Assembly: GCA_015522345.1 (NCBI GenBank)
Contig: WAML01000219.1
Location: 1-7,005 of the forward strand
DNA from: Desulfurococcales archaeon
Lineage (GTDB): Archaea; Thermoproteota; Thermoprotei_A; Sulfolobales; Desulfurococcaceae
Reading direction: 5' to 3'
Length of the DNA stretch: 7,005 nt
In this document: piece by piece, positions 1-5,977 of the stretch
How positions within the stretch are numbered: position 1 is the stretch's first letter
Layout: every line of letters begins with the position of its first letter
The notes under the pieces: model-generated
The model's database searches: none
Seen by the model: the letters and a program-made list of their open reading frames with translations, nothing else
What the model was told of the DNA's origin: nothing
Made by a program: the position numbers and the translations under genes

Positions 1-1537
1 TCGTATGATCTCTTCTAGCTATGACTACGTAGCTCCACGGCTGTCTAAACACTCCTCGCAACTCTACTCCGAGAACTCTTGATAAACCAAACTCATACCT
101 TCTAATACATTTATCATCTCTTGTAGAAGTCATGTATGTAGCTATTATTTTTCCACCACTCTTAACGTAGTCTTCGATAACACTAGTCTGGTTATTTGAC
201 ATACAGACAGTATTAGCTAATACAACTACGTGGTATCTAGACAATAAACTTATATCGCTAAGATCTCTCTCTGCAATAAACTCTACAGGAATATGAGAAT
301 GTACTAGAGCATAATAGAAACCACGTATCTCATCTACATAGTGTTCTGGATGATCTCTACCATAATGATCTCTAGTAGTGTTAGAGACAACAATGGCTAC
401 ATAACGAAGAGGCTCAGCATCAACTAGGTATTCCTCGAGCAACTCGTGCTCTTTAAATACTTCTTTAGCGGCTTTTATTACCGAGGGATCTTGTTTATAA
501 GATATAGAGAATATGAGAAGCCATGGAGACCCACCAGCAATTATAGCTTCTCTTAAACCCTGCTTAATTGCTAGAGGTGTTGTAGGTGAAACCGTCCTGT
601 ATAAGTGGAAGTAATTGCGTGAAGCCCAGACAGGCTTTCCACCAAACATAGCCTTTGTTACTTTTACCATCTCCGATATAAAGCCAGGAGGCTGATGATC
701 TGCTTCACTACATTCTGCGAAAACAACGTCTATGTAGTCACGAGCTAGTTCTACGACTTTGTTTGTTCTACCAGCCCATCCTCCTGGATGGCTATTATAC
801 ATAAATAGTGTTTGTGGATTAATTTTTTTAGTTAAGTCGTGGAGTTGCTTTAGTTTTTCAACAACAACTCTATACCTCCATTCCCATAGCTCATACCATC
901 TGCTATCTCCCCATTTAGGCTCTAGAGGCATATCATAACCATGTTCTTGCTTAAACCTTGTTCTACACCATTTACAATAGCATGCTCTTTCTATATCTGG
1001 CTGATATCTGAAGCTATCAAGAAATACTCCATCAACGTTTTTCTCCATAACTTCCTTGACTTCTTTTGCTATATAGTCTATAAATGGAGAATTAATACAC
1101 ATTTGAGGCCATTCAGGCTCATAGCTTTTAGCTCCATAAGGTACGTGTTCTAATAATATTATTTCTCCCTTCTTATTAACTTGAGCCCAGTCACTATGAA
1201 TACTATATAGATACTTATTAGCCGTATGACCGACCATGACGACTACTTTTACTCCCTGTCTCCTTCCTTCTTTAACAGCTTCTTCAATAAGATCCTCCGA
1301 TACCTTAGGGTGTTTGGGGCCTACGGAACTATTATTATAATATGTTCTACCCCAGGGATCTCTAGCGAAAATAACTAGTACATTAGCATTAATTTCTTTG
1401 GCTAGTCTTACGAGTTCTTTACCAGTAATAGAAGACACATGTACACCATATCTATCCTCTATATTGAACTGAAGTACTCTAACAGGTTTTTTCCACCACT
1501 CTTTCTTTTCCTCCTTCAACTGTCGAACCCTCATCAT
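1..1537 (-). CDS. Predicted glycoside hydrolase, GHL6-like barrel with GH42-type trimerisation domain (3' end outside window)
   Basis: This is an open frame of 512 codons plus one base without a stop, running off the left edge. Residues about 17-345 look like a TIM-barrel hydrolase of the 'hypothetical glycosyl hydrolase 6' (GHL6) type: a VLQFNIEDRYG start, DGVFLDSF at 169-176, a C-x-C-x2-C cluster (C186, C188, C191) and VVFAECSEAD at 271-280. Asp174 and Glu275 sit at likely strand ends and are candidate catalytic acids; this is inference. Residues about 376-475 (RYVAIVVSN, then VVVLANT and YVKSGGKIIATY) resemble the glutaminase-like trimerisation domain of GH42 beta-galactosidases. Family members are usually longer, so perhaps 150-250 C-terminal residues are missing. 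No signal peptide is evident, so a cytoplasmic enzyme acting on the imported sugar is likely. ATG at 1537 is chosen (1534 is also ATG): an in-frame stop lies at 1568-1570 and no SD site precedes it. It starts 48 bases after the ATPase gene on the same strand. The substrate is unknown. Confidence 0.8.
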   Translation of the reverse strand, partial: MMRVRQLKEEKKEWWKKPVRVLQFNIEDRYGVHVSSITGKELVRLAKEINANVLVIFARDPWGRTYYNNSSVGPKHPKVSEDLIEEAVKEGRRQGVKVVVMVGHTANKYLYSIHSDWAQVNKKGEIILLEHVPYGAKSYEPEWPQMCINSPFIDYIAKEVKEVMEKNVDGVFLDSFRYQPDIERACYCKWCRTRFKQEHGYDMPLEPKWGDSRWYELWEWRYRVVVEKLKQLHDLTKKINPQTLFMYNSHPGGWAGRTNKVVELARDYIDVVFAECSEADHQPPGFISEMVKVTKAMFGGKPVWASRNYFHLYRTVSPTTPLAIKQGLREAIIAGGSPWLLIFSISYKQDPSVIKAAKEVFKEHELLEEYLVDAEPLRYVAIVVSNTTRDHYGRDHPEHYVDEIRGFYYALVHSHIPVEFIAERDLSDISLLSRYHVVVLANTVCMSNNQTSVIEDYVKSGGKIIATYMTSTRDDKCIRRYEFGLSRVLGVELRGVFRQPWSYVVIARRDHT

Positions 1538-1585
1538 TATTGTCGGGGATTTAGAATATAGGGAACACTAGAAGATAACATTGTA
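1538..1585 (-). other. Short intergenic gap between ATPase and hydrolase genes, possible weak promoter
   Basis: This gap has no SD motif ahead of the hydrolase ATG. On the minus strand there are two AT-rich candidates for a TATA box: TATAATA near 1584-1590, which overlaps the ATPase stop, and TATATT near 1556-1561. The first would place a transcript start near 1560; the second would put it almost at the ATG, giving a nearly leaderless message. No T-tract terminator is seen, so read-through from the transporter operon is equally possible. Confidence 0.3.
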
Positions 1586-2689
1586 TTATACTATGGCTTT
1601 TTCATCACTTTTTCTAAATATATGGAGTTTATCTAGGTCTAGAGATAGATCTATTGGTGAACCAATTTCGAATCTATGGCTTCCACTGATCTTTACAACA
1701 ATAATCATGTTACCGGTATTAACGTGAATTATAGTATCCGATCCTAAGGCTTCTACGAAATCTATTACTCCACTAATATCGCTGGCCTTCTTGAGTGTAG
1801 AAGGCCTCATAGTCTTTGGGTATATATGTTCAGGCCTAATACCTACTATAACTGATTTATTTATGTAATCAGCTAGTATTTCTCTAAATTCTCTACCTAA
1901 CGGTATTGTGAAGTCTTGTGTTTCAAGTACTATATTATCGTCTTTTAAAGACACTGTAGCTTCAAAGAAGTTCATTTGCGGAGTTCCAACAAATCCTGCT
2001 ACAAATAGATTGGCTGGTTTATTGTATATCTCCTCTGGTGTACCTACCTGCATAATCTTGCCTTGATTCATTACAGCTATTCTATCACCCATAGTCATTG
2101 CCTCTACTTGATCATGTGTCACATATATTGTAGTAACCTTTATCCTCCTCTGAAGTTTCTTTAACTCACTCCTCATTTTAACACGCAGTAATGCATCTAA
2201 ATTAGATAGAGGTTCATCCATTAGTAGAACAGCCGGTTCAACTACTATAGCTCTAGCAACAGCTACTCTCTGTCTTTGGCCGCCACTTAATTGATGGGGA
2301 TATCTATCTAGTAATTCACTTATTTGAAGAAGTTCTGCAGCCCATTTAACTTTCTTATCTATTTCTTCTCTAGGATACTTCTTGATCTTAAGGGGGAAAG
2401 CTATATTGTCATATACCTTCATGTGAGGCCATACAGCGTAGCTCTGGAATACCATTGATATATTTCTTTCTCTTGGAGGAAGATAGGTAACATCTCTATC
2501 TCCAAATATTACTCTTCCCGCATCAGGTTTTTCAAGCCCGGCTATTATCCTCAATGTAGTTGTTTTACCGCAGCCGCTTGGACCCAATAATACGATGAAT
2601 TCTCCATCATTTACATCCAAATCTATCCCATTTACAGCTACTGTTTTGCCGAATCTCTTCACTATACCTCTTAGGTGTACATCAACCAT
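1586..2689 (-). CDS. Sugar ABC transporter ATP-binding protein, MalK/MsmK-type (CUT1)
   Basis: This cytoplasmic ATPase is expected to power the two permeases encoded just upstream, working as a dimer. All nucleotide-binding elements are present and in order: A-loop aromatic F13, Walker A GPSGCGKTT at 36-44, Q-loop Q82, signature LSGGQ at 134-138, Walker B VLLMDEP at 154-160, D-loop SNLD at 162-165 and switch H192. After about residue 235 comes a C-terminal regulatory region with the GIRPEH motif (283-288) typical of MalK-like TOBE/OB folds. The length of 367 residues is normal for this subfamily, which separates it from shorter ATPases lacking the C-terminal domain. The ATG start is supported by GAGGTGA six bases upstream, embedded in the end of the MalG-like gene, implying translational coupling. 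Having its own ATPase in the operon suggests a dedicated transporter. The sugar is not determined by this subunit. Confidence 0.96.
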   Translation of the reverse strand: MVDVHLRGIVKRFGKTVAVNGIDLDVNDGEFIVLLGPSGCGKTTTLRIIAGLEKPDAGRVIFGDRDVTYLPPRERNISMVFQSYAVWPHMKVYDNIAFPLKIKKYPREEIDKKVKWAAELLQISELLDRYPHQLSGGQRQRVAVARAIVVEPAVLLMDEPLSNLDALLRVKMRSELKKLQRRIKVTTIYVTHDQVEAMTMGDRIAVMNQGKIMQVGTPEEIYNKPANLFVAGFVGTPQMNFFEATVSLKDDNIVLETQDFTIPLGREFREILADYINKSVIVGIRPEHIYPKTMRPSTLKKASDISGVIDFVEALGSDTIIHVNTGNMIIVVKISGSHRFEIGSPIDLSLDLDKLHIFRKSDEKAIV

Positions 2690-2695
2690 GTAGTT

Positions 2696-2702
2696 TCACC
2701 TC
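2696..2702 (-). promoter_or_regulatory. Ribosome binding site of the ATPase gene, inside the upstream gene's end
   Basis: On the minus strand GAGGTGA lies six bases before the ATG at 2689. Its bases form part of the last codons and the TGA stop of the MalG-like permease gene. This supports the chosen start and suggests that ribosomes finishing the permease reinitiate on the ATPase. Confidence 0.75.
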
Positions 2703-3529
2703 AAAGTTATGCCCCACATAGCAATTAAGTACCTTCTTGCAATAAATACGAAGATCATTGCCGGAAGTATCATGATGAAGCTTGCCGCGAATTTTATGAA
2801 GTCAGTAGCAGCCATAGCTGAAGTAAGTATGAAGGCTGGAAGTGTACGATTTGTAAGAGTTAGTACAGATGCTATGAATACTTCATTCCAAGACATAATG
2901 AATGTAAATATAGCTGCTGCAGTTAAACCTGGTAAGGCTAGAGGTAGAGTTATTCTAAGAAAGACTTCTGTACGGGTTAAACCAAATACAAGTCCAGCTT
3001 CTTCTAAGTCCTTGGGTATTCCGGCAAAGATACTAGAAGTTATCAGTATTACGAAGGGGAGAGCCATTGCTGTATGAGCTAGAGCAACACCAAGAAGTGT
3101 ATCGTTTAATCCTAAACGTATATAGAGTGTTACTAAGGGTACAGCAATTATTATTATAGGAAACATTCTTAAACCCACGATCAATAACTTCAAAGAGTCT
3201 TTGCCGGGAAAGACATATCTAGCAAAAGCGTATCCAGCCGGTAACCCTAGTGCAAAACTTAATATAATAGTCATTACTGCAACCATAATGCTATTCATTA
3301 TAGCTTGCATAGCTCCAAGCGCGAAGAGTTTATGGACATGCTCTAGAGTGTAGAGTGTAGGAAGAATAATTTCTTTACTAAAATACTGGTCTGGATCAGA
3401 GAATGCGTATATTATAGATATTACGAAAGGTGTTGCAATCCACAGAACGACTATTATAACTAGTCCAGCAACTATTATTTTCCTCAAATAATACTTTACT
3501 ATATCTCCGGATTCTTTTCTTTCGCTCAC
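2696..3529 (-). CDS. Sugar ABC transporter permease, MalG-like (CUT1)
   Basis: This is an integral membrane subunit that pairs with the MalF-like protein to form the translocation path. The 277 residues contain about six hydrophobic segments (roughly 18-41, 74-102, 112-137, 145-163, 188-213, 238-258). The EAA loop that docks on the ATPase is complete: EAG at 167-169, G173, then I183-x-LP ending at P186, matching EAA-x3-G-x9-I-x-LP exactly. The length and the short C-terminus ending in WGITLR are typical of MalG-type subunits. The start codon is GTG at 3529-3527, supported by GAGGTG five bases upstream and only two bases after the stop of the MalF-like gene. The gene has no sign of damage. Assignment to sugar rather than polyamine transport rests on the MalK-type ATPase, the family 1 binding protein and the neighbouring hydrolase. 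Confidence 0.94.
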   Translation of the reverse strand: MSERKESGDIVKYYLRKIIVAGLVIIVVLWIATPFVISIIYAFSDPDQYFSKEIILPTLYTLEHVHKLFALGAMQAIMNSIMVAVMTIILSFALGLPAGYAFARYVFPGKDSLKLLIVGLRMFPIIIIAVPLVTLYIRLGLNDTLLGVALAHTAMALPFVILITSSIFAGIPKDLEEAGLVFGLTRTEVFLRITLPLALPGLTAAAIFTFIMSWNEVFIASVLTLTNRTLPAFILTSAMAATDFIKFAASFIMILPAMIFVFIARRYLIAMWGITLR

Positions 3530-3531
3530 AC

Positions 3532-4407
3532 TTACACCTCTAAATACTTTGCTTTAAATAACTTAATGTAGATATAGCCTAGGGTTACAGATATACCAGC
3601 TATTATGAGGGCATAAAGTGCTGCTACTCCAGTATGGTGTAGCTCTACTTGTTCATAATATGCTTCTCCAGCTAAAACAGGAATATCTCTTCCAGCTAAA
3701 GTCCATACAACACCGAATATTTGGAAAGCAAACAAAGTCCTAATTATTAAAGCGGCTTGAATACTTGGTTTAAGCATAGGGAATATTATATGTCTAAGCC
3801 TTTGCCAAGGTGAAGCACCGAATACTTCTGCTGCCTCAATGTATTCTCCACTAATCATCTGAAGTCCAGCAAATATTATGACAAAAACTATTGCAGTAGC
3901 TCTCCATACTTCTGTTAAAACTATTGCTAAAAACTCCATATTCCTAAATTGGTATCCAAAGAAATATATTGGCTCAGATATTATCCCGAGGTTTATCAGT
4001 AGTTTATTAAGAAATCCGTTCGTAGAAAGCATAGAGTACCATATAAGTCCAGCAGCTACATCACTTATAGTTAAGGGAAGTATAACTACATATAATGCTG
4101 TATTCTTTCCCCAAAACCTTAGATTAAATAACATAGATAATCCAAGGGCTATACTTAATTGTATAGGTATTATAACGGCTGTAAGAGCTATTGTAAAATA
4201 AAATGCTTCTACAAACTTAGATTGCGGACTATAGAGTAAGTAATCTATATTCTCCATAGTAAAAGCTCCTTCTTCAAAGAAAGCAAGGTATATAGCTTGA
4301 ACCAAAGGGTATCCTATGAAGAAGAGTATATAGCCTAGAGCAGGAGCTATTAGAATATATGGAATATATTTTTCTGTTTTAAACCATTTAGACTGAGGCG
4401 TGGACAT
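3532..4407 (-). CDS. Sugar ABC transporter permease, MalF-like (CUT1)
   Basis: This is the second membrane subunit of the importer. The 291 residues hold about six membrane segments (roughly 15-41, 67-93, 102-123, 158-182, 212-234, 261-283). An EAA loop is clear: EAA at 191-193, G197, I207 and P210, with F209 in place of the usual leucine (I-x-FP). It lacks the large extracellular P2 loop of enterobacterial MalF and is close to the usual archaeal size. An in-frame TAA directly precedes the ATG at 4407, so no longer in-frame form starting further upstream is possible. The nearest SD site (GAGGTG, 4420-4425) is 12 bases away, longer than for its neighbours, with a run of six Ts between. The stop overlaps the coupling region of the MalG-like gene. 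Confidence 0.93.
   Translation of the reverse strand: MSTPQSKWFKTEKYIPYILIAPALGYILFFIGYPLVQAIYLAFFEEGAFTMENIDYLLYSPQSKFVEAFYFTIALTAVIIPIQLSIALGLSMLFNLRFWGKNTALYVVILPLTISDVAAGLIWYSMLSTNGFLNKLLINLGIISEPIYFFGYQFRNMEFLAIVLTEVWRATAIVFVIIFAGLQMISGEYIEAAEVFGASPWQRLRHIIFPMLKPSIQAALIIRTLFAFQIFGVVWTLAGRDIPVLAGEAYYEQVELHHTGVAALYALIIAGISVTLGYIYIKLFKAKYLEV
3535..3540 (-). promoter_or_regulatory. Ribosome binding site deciding the GTG start of the MalG-like gene
   Basis: The last two sense codons of the MalF-like gene (GAG GTG) are themselves an SD site, five bases before the GTG start at 3529. The site fixes the unusual start codon and couples the two permease genes, as expected for subunits needed in equal amounts. 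Confidence 0.7.
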
Positions 4408-4478
4408 TTATGTAAAAAACACCTCATCTATTTTAATTTAAAGACTTTATCTCACCTACTCTCTATATTAATCATTAA
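4408..4478 (-). promoter_or_regulatory. Gap between binding-protein and permease genes with T-tract, SD and TATA-like sequence
   Basis: This is the only sizeable gap inside the transporter genes (71 bases). Read on the minus strand it holds a TATA-like CTTTAAATTAAAA (about 4432-4444), then GAGGTG (4420-4425), then TTTTTT (4413-4418) just before the permease ATG. A second promoter or partial termination at the T-tract could each make binding protein and permease levels differ, which is common in such operons. Neither is proven by sequence. Confidence 0.4.
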
Positions 4479-5789
4479 TTATGTGTCTGGAGGTGGTAGT
4501 GGTACTCCTACTTCTTCGAATAATTTAAGTAGCTGTGGCCCTAGTTCATTGAGTACACTCTTTATATCTTCTCCCTTATTCACTATTCTATCAAAGGCTG
4601 TTAGATAGATGTTCTTGAAGTCACCGCCTCTAGCGCCTAGGCTTGGAATTAGAGCAACTAGTGCATCTGGTGTAGATACTTGTGAATTAACACCGGCAGC
4701 TAATACCTTCAACGGCCCTTCAGGTATAGCTCCAGTAGCTTCTTGTACTGTTGGGAAGAAACCTACTTTTTCTAAGACTTTGACTTGAGTCTCAGGCCTT
4801 GTTAAATACTCTATTAATTTCCAAGCCTCTTCCTGGTTTGGAGCATTCTTTGGTATAGCTAGACCAGCAATAACTAGAATGAATCCTCTTCCCTTGGGTC
4901 CAGCAGGTACTGGAACTACAACGAAGTCATTAGGCCTCTGTACAATTGCATCCTTTATTCTAGCTGTGTGATCCCAAGCTATCCATACTTCTTCTTTTAG
5001 AAGTGGTGTAGCCATTGCATCCCATGTAGTACTACTTGGGTGTACGTATTTCCATAATTCTTTGAGGTATTCCCACATTTTAACAGCATCATCGCTATTG
5101 AAGTTCTTTACTTGAGCACCAGTGAAAGCCGGGTAAAGGTAGCCGTGAAGGAATCTAACGAATAATCCCTTAGGACCTGCCGGGAACCCTACTTTAGGTC
5201 CTCCTGTTTCTTCATATAGTTTCTTAGCCCATGCAAGGAATGCATCATATGTCCATTTACTAGTGCCTTTAATTACATCGTCCTCAGTTAATCCCTCAGG
5301 TAGGTAATCGAAAGCCTTCTTGTTGATAACCATTACATAAGTAGCTGTCATCCACGGAACATAGGCTTTGATTCCATAGAGTTTACTATAGTCCTCTAAT
5401 ACTTTGGGGAATGTTCTACCAGATAATGCACCGAATTTACTTAGGTCTTCAAGCCATCCCTTGGAAGCAAAGTAGTCTAGACCTCCGTGTAGTTCACCGA
5501 TCAAGCTTATAGTTACTTTTCCAGCAGTCATTTCAGATTCTAGTCTAGTAGCTAGATCACTATACGATATAGCTACGAATTCGACATCAATTCCTGTTTC
5601 ATCCTTAAATGCCTTCAATAACTCGTCTTTAACGAATGCTTGTTCTTCAGGTGGATTAAGCTGTGTTGAAGCCCATACGATTTTCTTAGGCTGTTGTTGC
5701 ATGTAATAGAAGGCTACTGCACCAACAGCGATTATAACGATAACAGCGATTATTATAGCTTGTATTTTAGTAAGTGCAGAATATCCCAC
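4479..5789 (-). CDS. Extracellular sugar-binding protein of ABC transporter (SBP family 1)
   Basis: This protein is expected to sit on the outer membrane face, capture a sugar and deliver it to the permeases. The 436 residues begin with a short polar stretch ending at K8 and one long hydrophobic segment (about 9-29). The mature part starts as KKIVWASTQLNPPEEQ and fits the type I/II bilobal fold of family 1, including the hallmark late region GLAIPKNAPNQEEAWKLIEY (319-338) followed by GFFPT near 363-367. W146 and W272 are candidate sugar-stacking residues (inference). There is no lipobox cysteine and no canonical class III K/R-G/A pair, so the N-terminus is either an uncleaved anchor or a Sec-type signal cut after AVA (24-26). 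The start is GTG at 5789: AGGTG lies seven bases upstream and an in-frame stop lies at 5805-5807. It is the first gene of the operon. Ligand unknown. Confidence 0.92.
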   Translation of the reverse strand: MGYSALTKIQAIIIAVIVIIAVGAVAFYYMQQQPKKIVWASTQLNPPEEQAFVKDELLKAFKDETGIDVEFVAISYSDLATRLESEMTAGKVTISLIGELHGGLDYFASKGWLEDLSKFGALSGRTFPKVLEDYSKLYGIKAYVPWMTATYVMVINKKAFDYLPEGLTEDDVIKGTSKWTYDAFLAWAKKLYEETGGPKVGFPAGPKGLFVRFLHGYLYPAFTGAQVKNFNSDDAVKMWEYLKELWKYVHPSSTTWDAMATPLLKEEVWIAWDHTARIKDAIVQRPNDFVVVPVPAGPKGRGFILVIAGLAIPKNAPNQEEAWKLIEYLTRPETQVKVLEKVGFFPTVQEATGAIPEGPLKVLAAGVNSQVSTPDALVALIPSLGARGGDFKNIYLTAFDRIVNKGEDIKSVLNELGPQLLKLFEEVGVPLPPPDT

Positions 5790-5796
5790 CGTTATA

Positions 5797-5801
5797 CACC
5801 T
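5797..5801 (-). promoter_or_regulatory. Ribosome binding site deciding the GTG start of the binding-protein gene
   Basis: AGGTG on the minus strand is seven bases from the GTG at 5789. No ATG, GTG or TTG occurs in frame between this start and the upstream stop, so the GTG start is well supported. Confidence 0.7.
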
Positions 5802-5835
5802 AGGTTATCAATGCAAAGGAACTAGTATATATATG

Positions 5836-5850
5836 TTACTATTTAAGTAA
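5836..5850. promoter_or_regulatory. Candidate TrmB-type operator, TTACT-N5-AGTAA
   Basis: TTACT-ATTTA-AGTAA is an inverted repeat with perfect five-base arms and a five-base spacer. The core TACT-N5-AGTA has the same arms and spacing as the TrmB operator described for Thermococcus/Pyrococcus trehalose-maltose genes (TACTTTNNNAGTA, from memory). It covers the best TATA-like box of the transporter operon, so a bound regulator would block transcription initiation. Assignment to the neighbouring regulator is inference. Confidence 0.5.
5840..5847 (-). promoter_or_regulatory. Putative TATA box of the transporter operon
   Basis: CTTAAATA on the minus strand fits the AT-rich crenarchaeal TATA pattern. 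A start about 26 bases downstream would fall near 5812-5818, leaving a leader of roughly 25 bases with the AGGTG site at 5797-5801. A second candidate, ATATATATA near 5826-5834, would leave a leader too short to hold that site comfortably. Confidence 0.45.
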
Positions 5851-5930
5851 ACACTTGATAACTATACAGCAACAAGTATATATCTAGTAGAAACTTTATT
5901 AATTAGCTAGTGAATTAACGGAGGAGTAAA

Positions 5931-5942
5931 TTTAAGTATAAA
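5931..5942 (+). promoter_or_regulatory. Putative TATA box of the regulator gene
   Basis: TTTAAGTATAAA lies 36-47 bases before the ATG at 5978. A transcript start about 26 bases further on (near 5962-5966) would give a leader of only 10-15 bases, consistent with the absence of an SD site. It overlaps a weak inverted repeat AAGT-N4-ACTT (5934-5945), a possible autoregulatory site. Confidence 0.4.
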
Positions 5943-5977
5943 CTTTAGCTCAGCAAACCAACTACTCGCTAAGCATA

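Larger units (their letters stand above)
5790..5977. promoter_or_regulatory. Divergent promoter region between transporter operon and TrmB-like regulator
   Basis: This 188-base AT-rich region has no gene. It contains TATA-like boxes for both directions, a perfect palindrome at 5836-5850, an 8-base inverted repeat (5804-5811 with 5855-5862) and a repeated AGTATATAT (5824-5832 and 5875-5883). It is the natural place for the divergently encoded regulator to control both the transporter operon and its own gene. Confidence 0.8.

Noticed and set aside
941..1153. Open frame of 70 codons on the plus strand
   Set aside because: It lies wholly inside the minus-strand hydrolase gene, which has clear family motifs; the plus-strand product shows no recognisable domain.
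1509..1516. GAAGGAGG-like sequence inside the 5' end of the hydrolase gene as evidence of a downstream start
   Set aside because: No in-frame start codon follows within a usable distance, and the conserved first barrel strand begins soon after, so the ATG at 1537 was kept.
2709..3077. Open frame of 122 codons on the plus strand
   Set aside because: It is antisense to the MalG-like permease gene, whose EAA loop and membrane segments are intact.
3878..4201. Open frame of 107 codons on the plus strand
   Set aside because: It is antisense to the MalF-like permease gene and has no independent support.
5920..5926. GGAGGAG as an SD site for a small gene or longer regulator
   Set aside because: No start codon of any kind occurs between this motif and the ATG at 5978, 51 bases away, and an in-frame stop for the regulator lies at 5939-5941.
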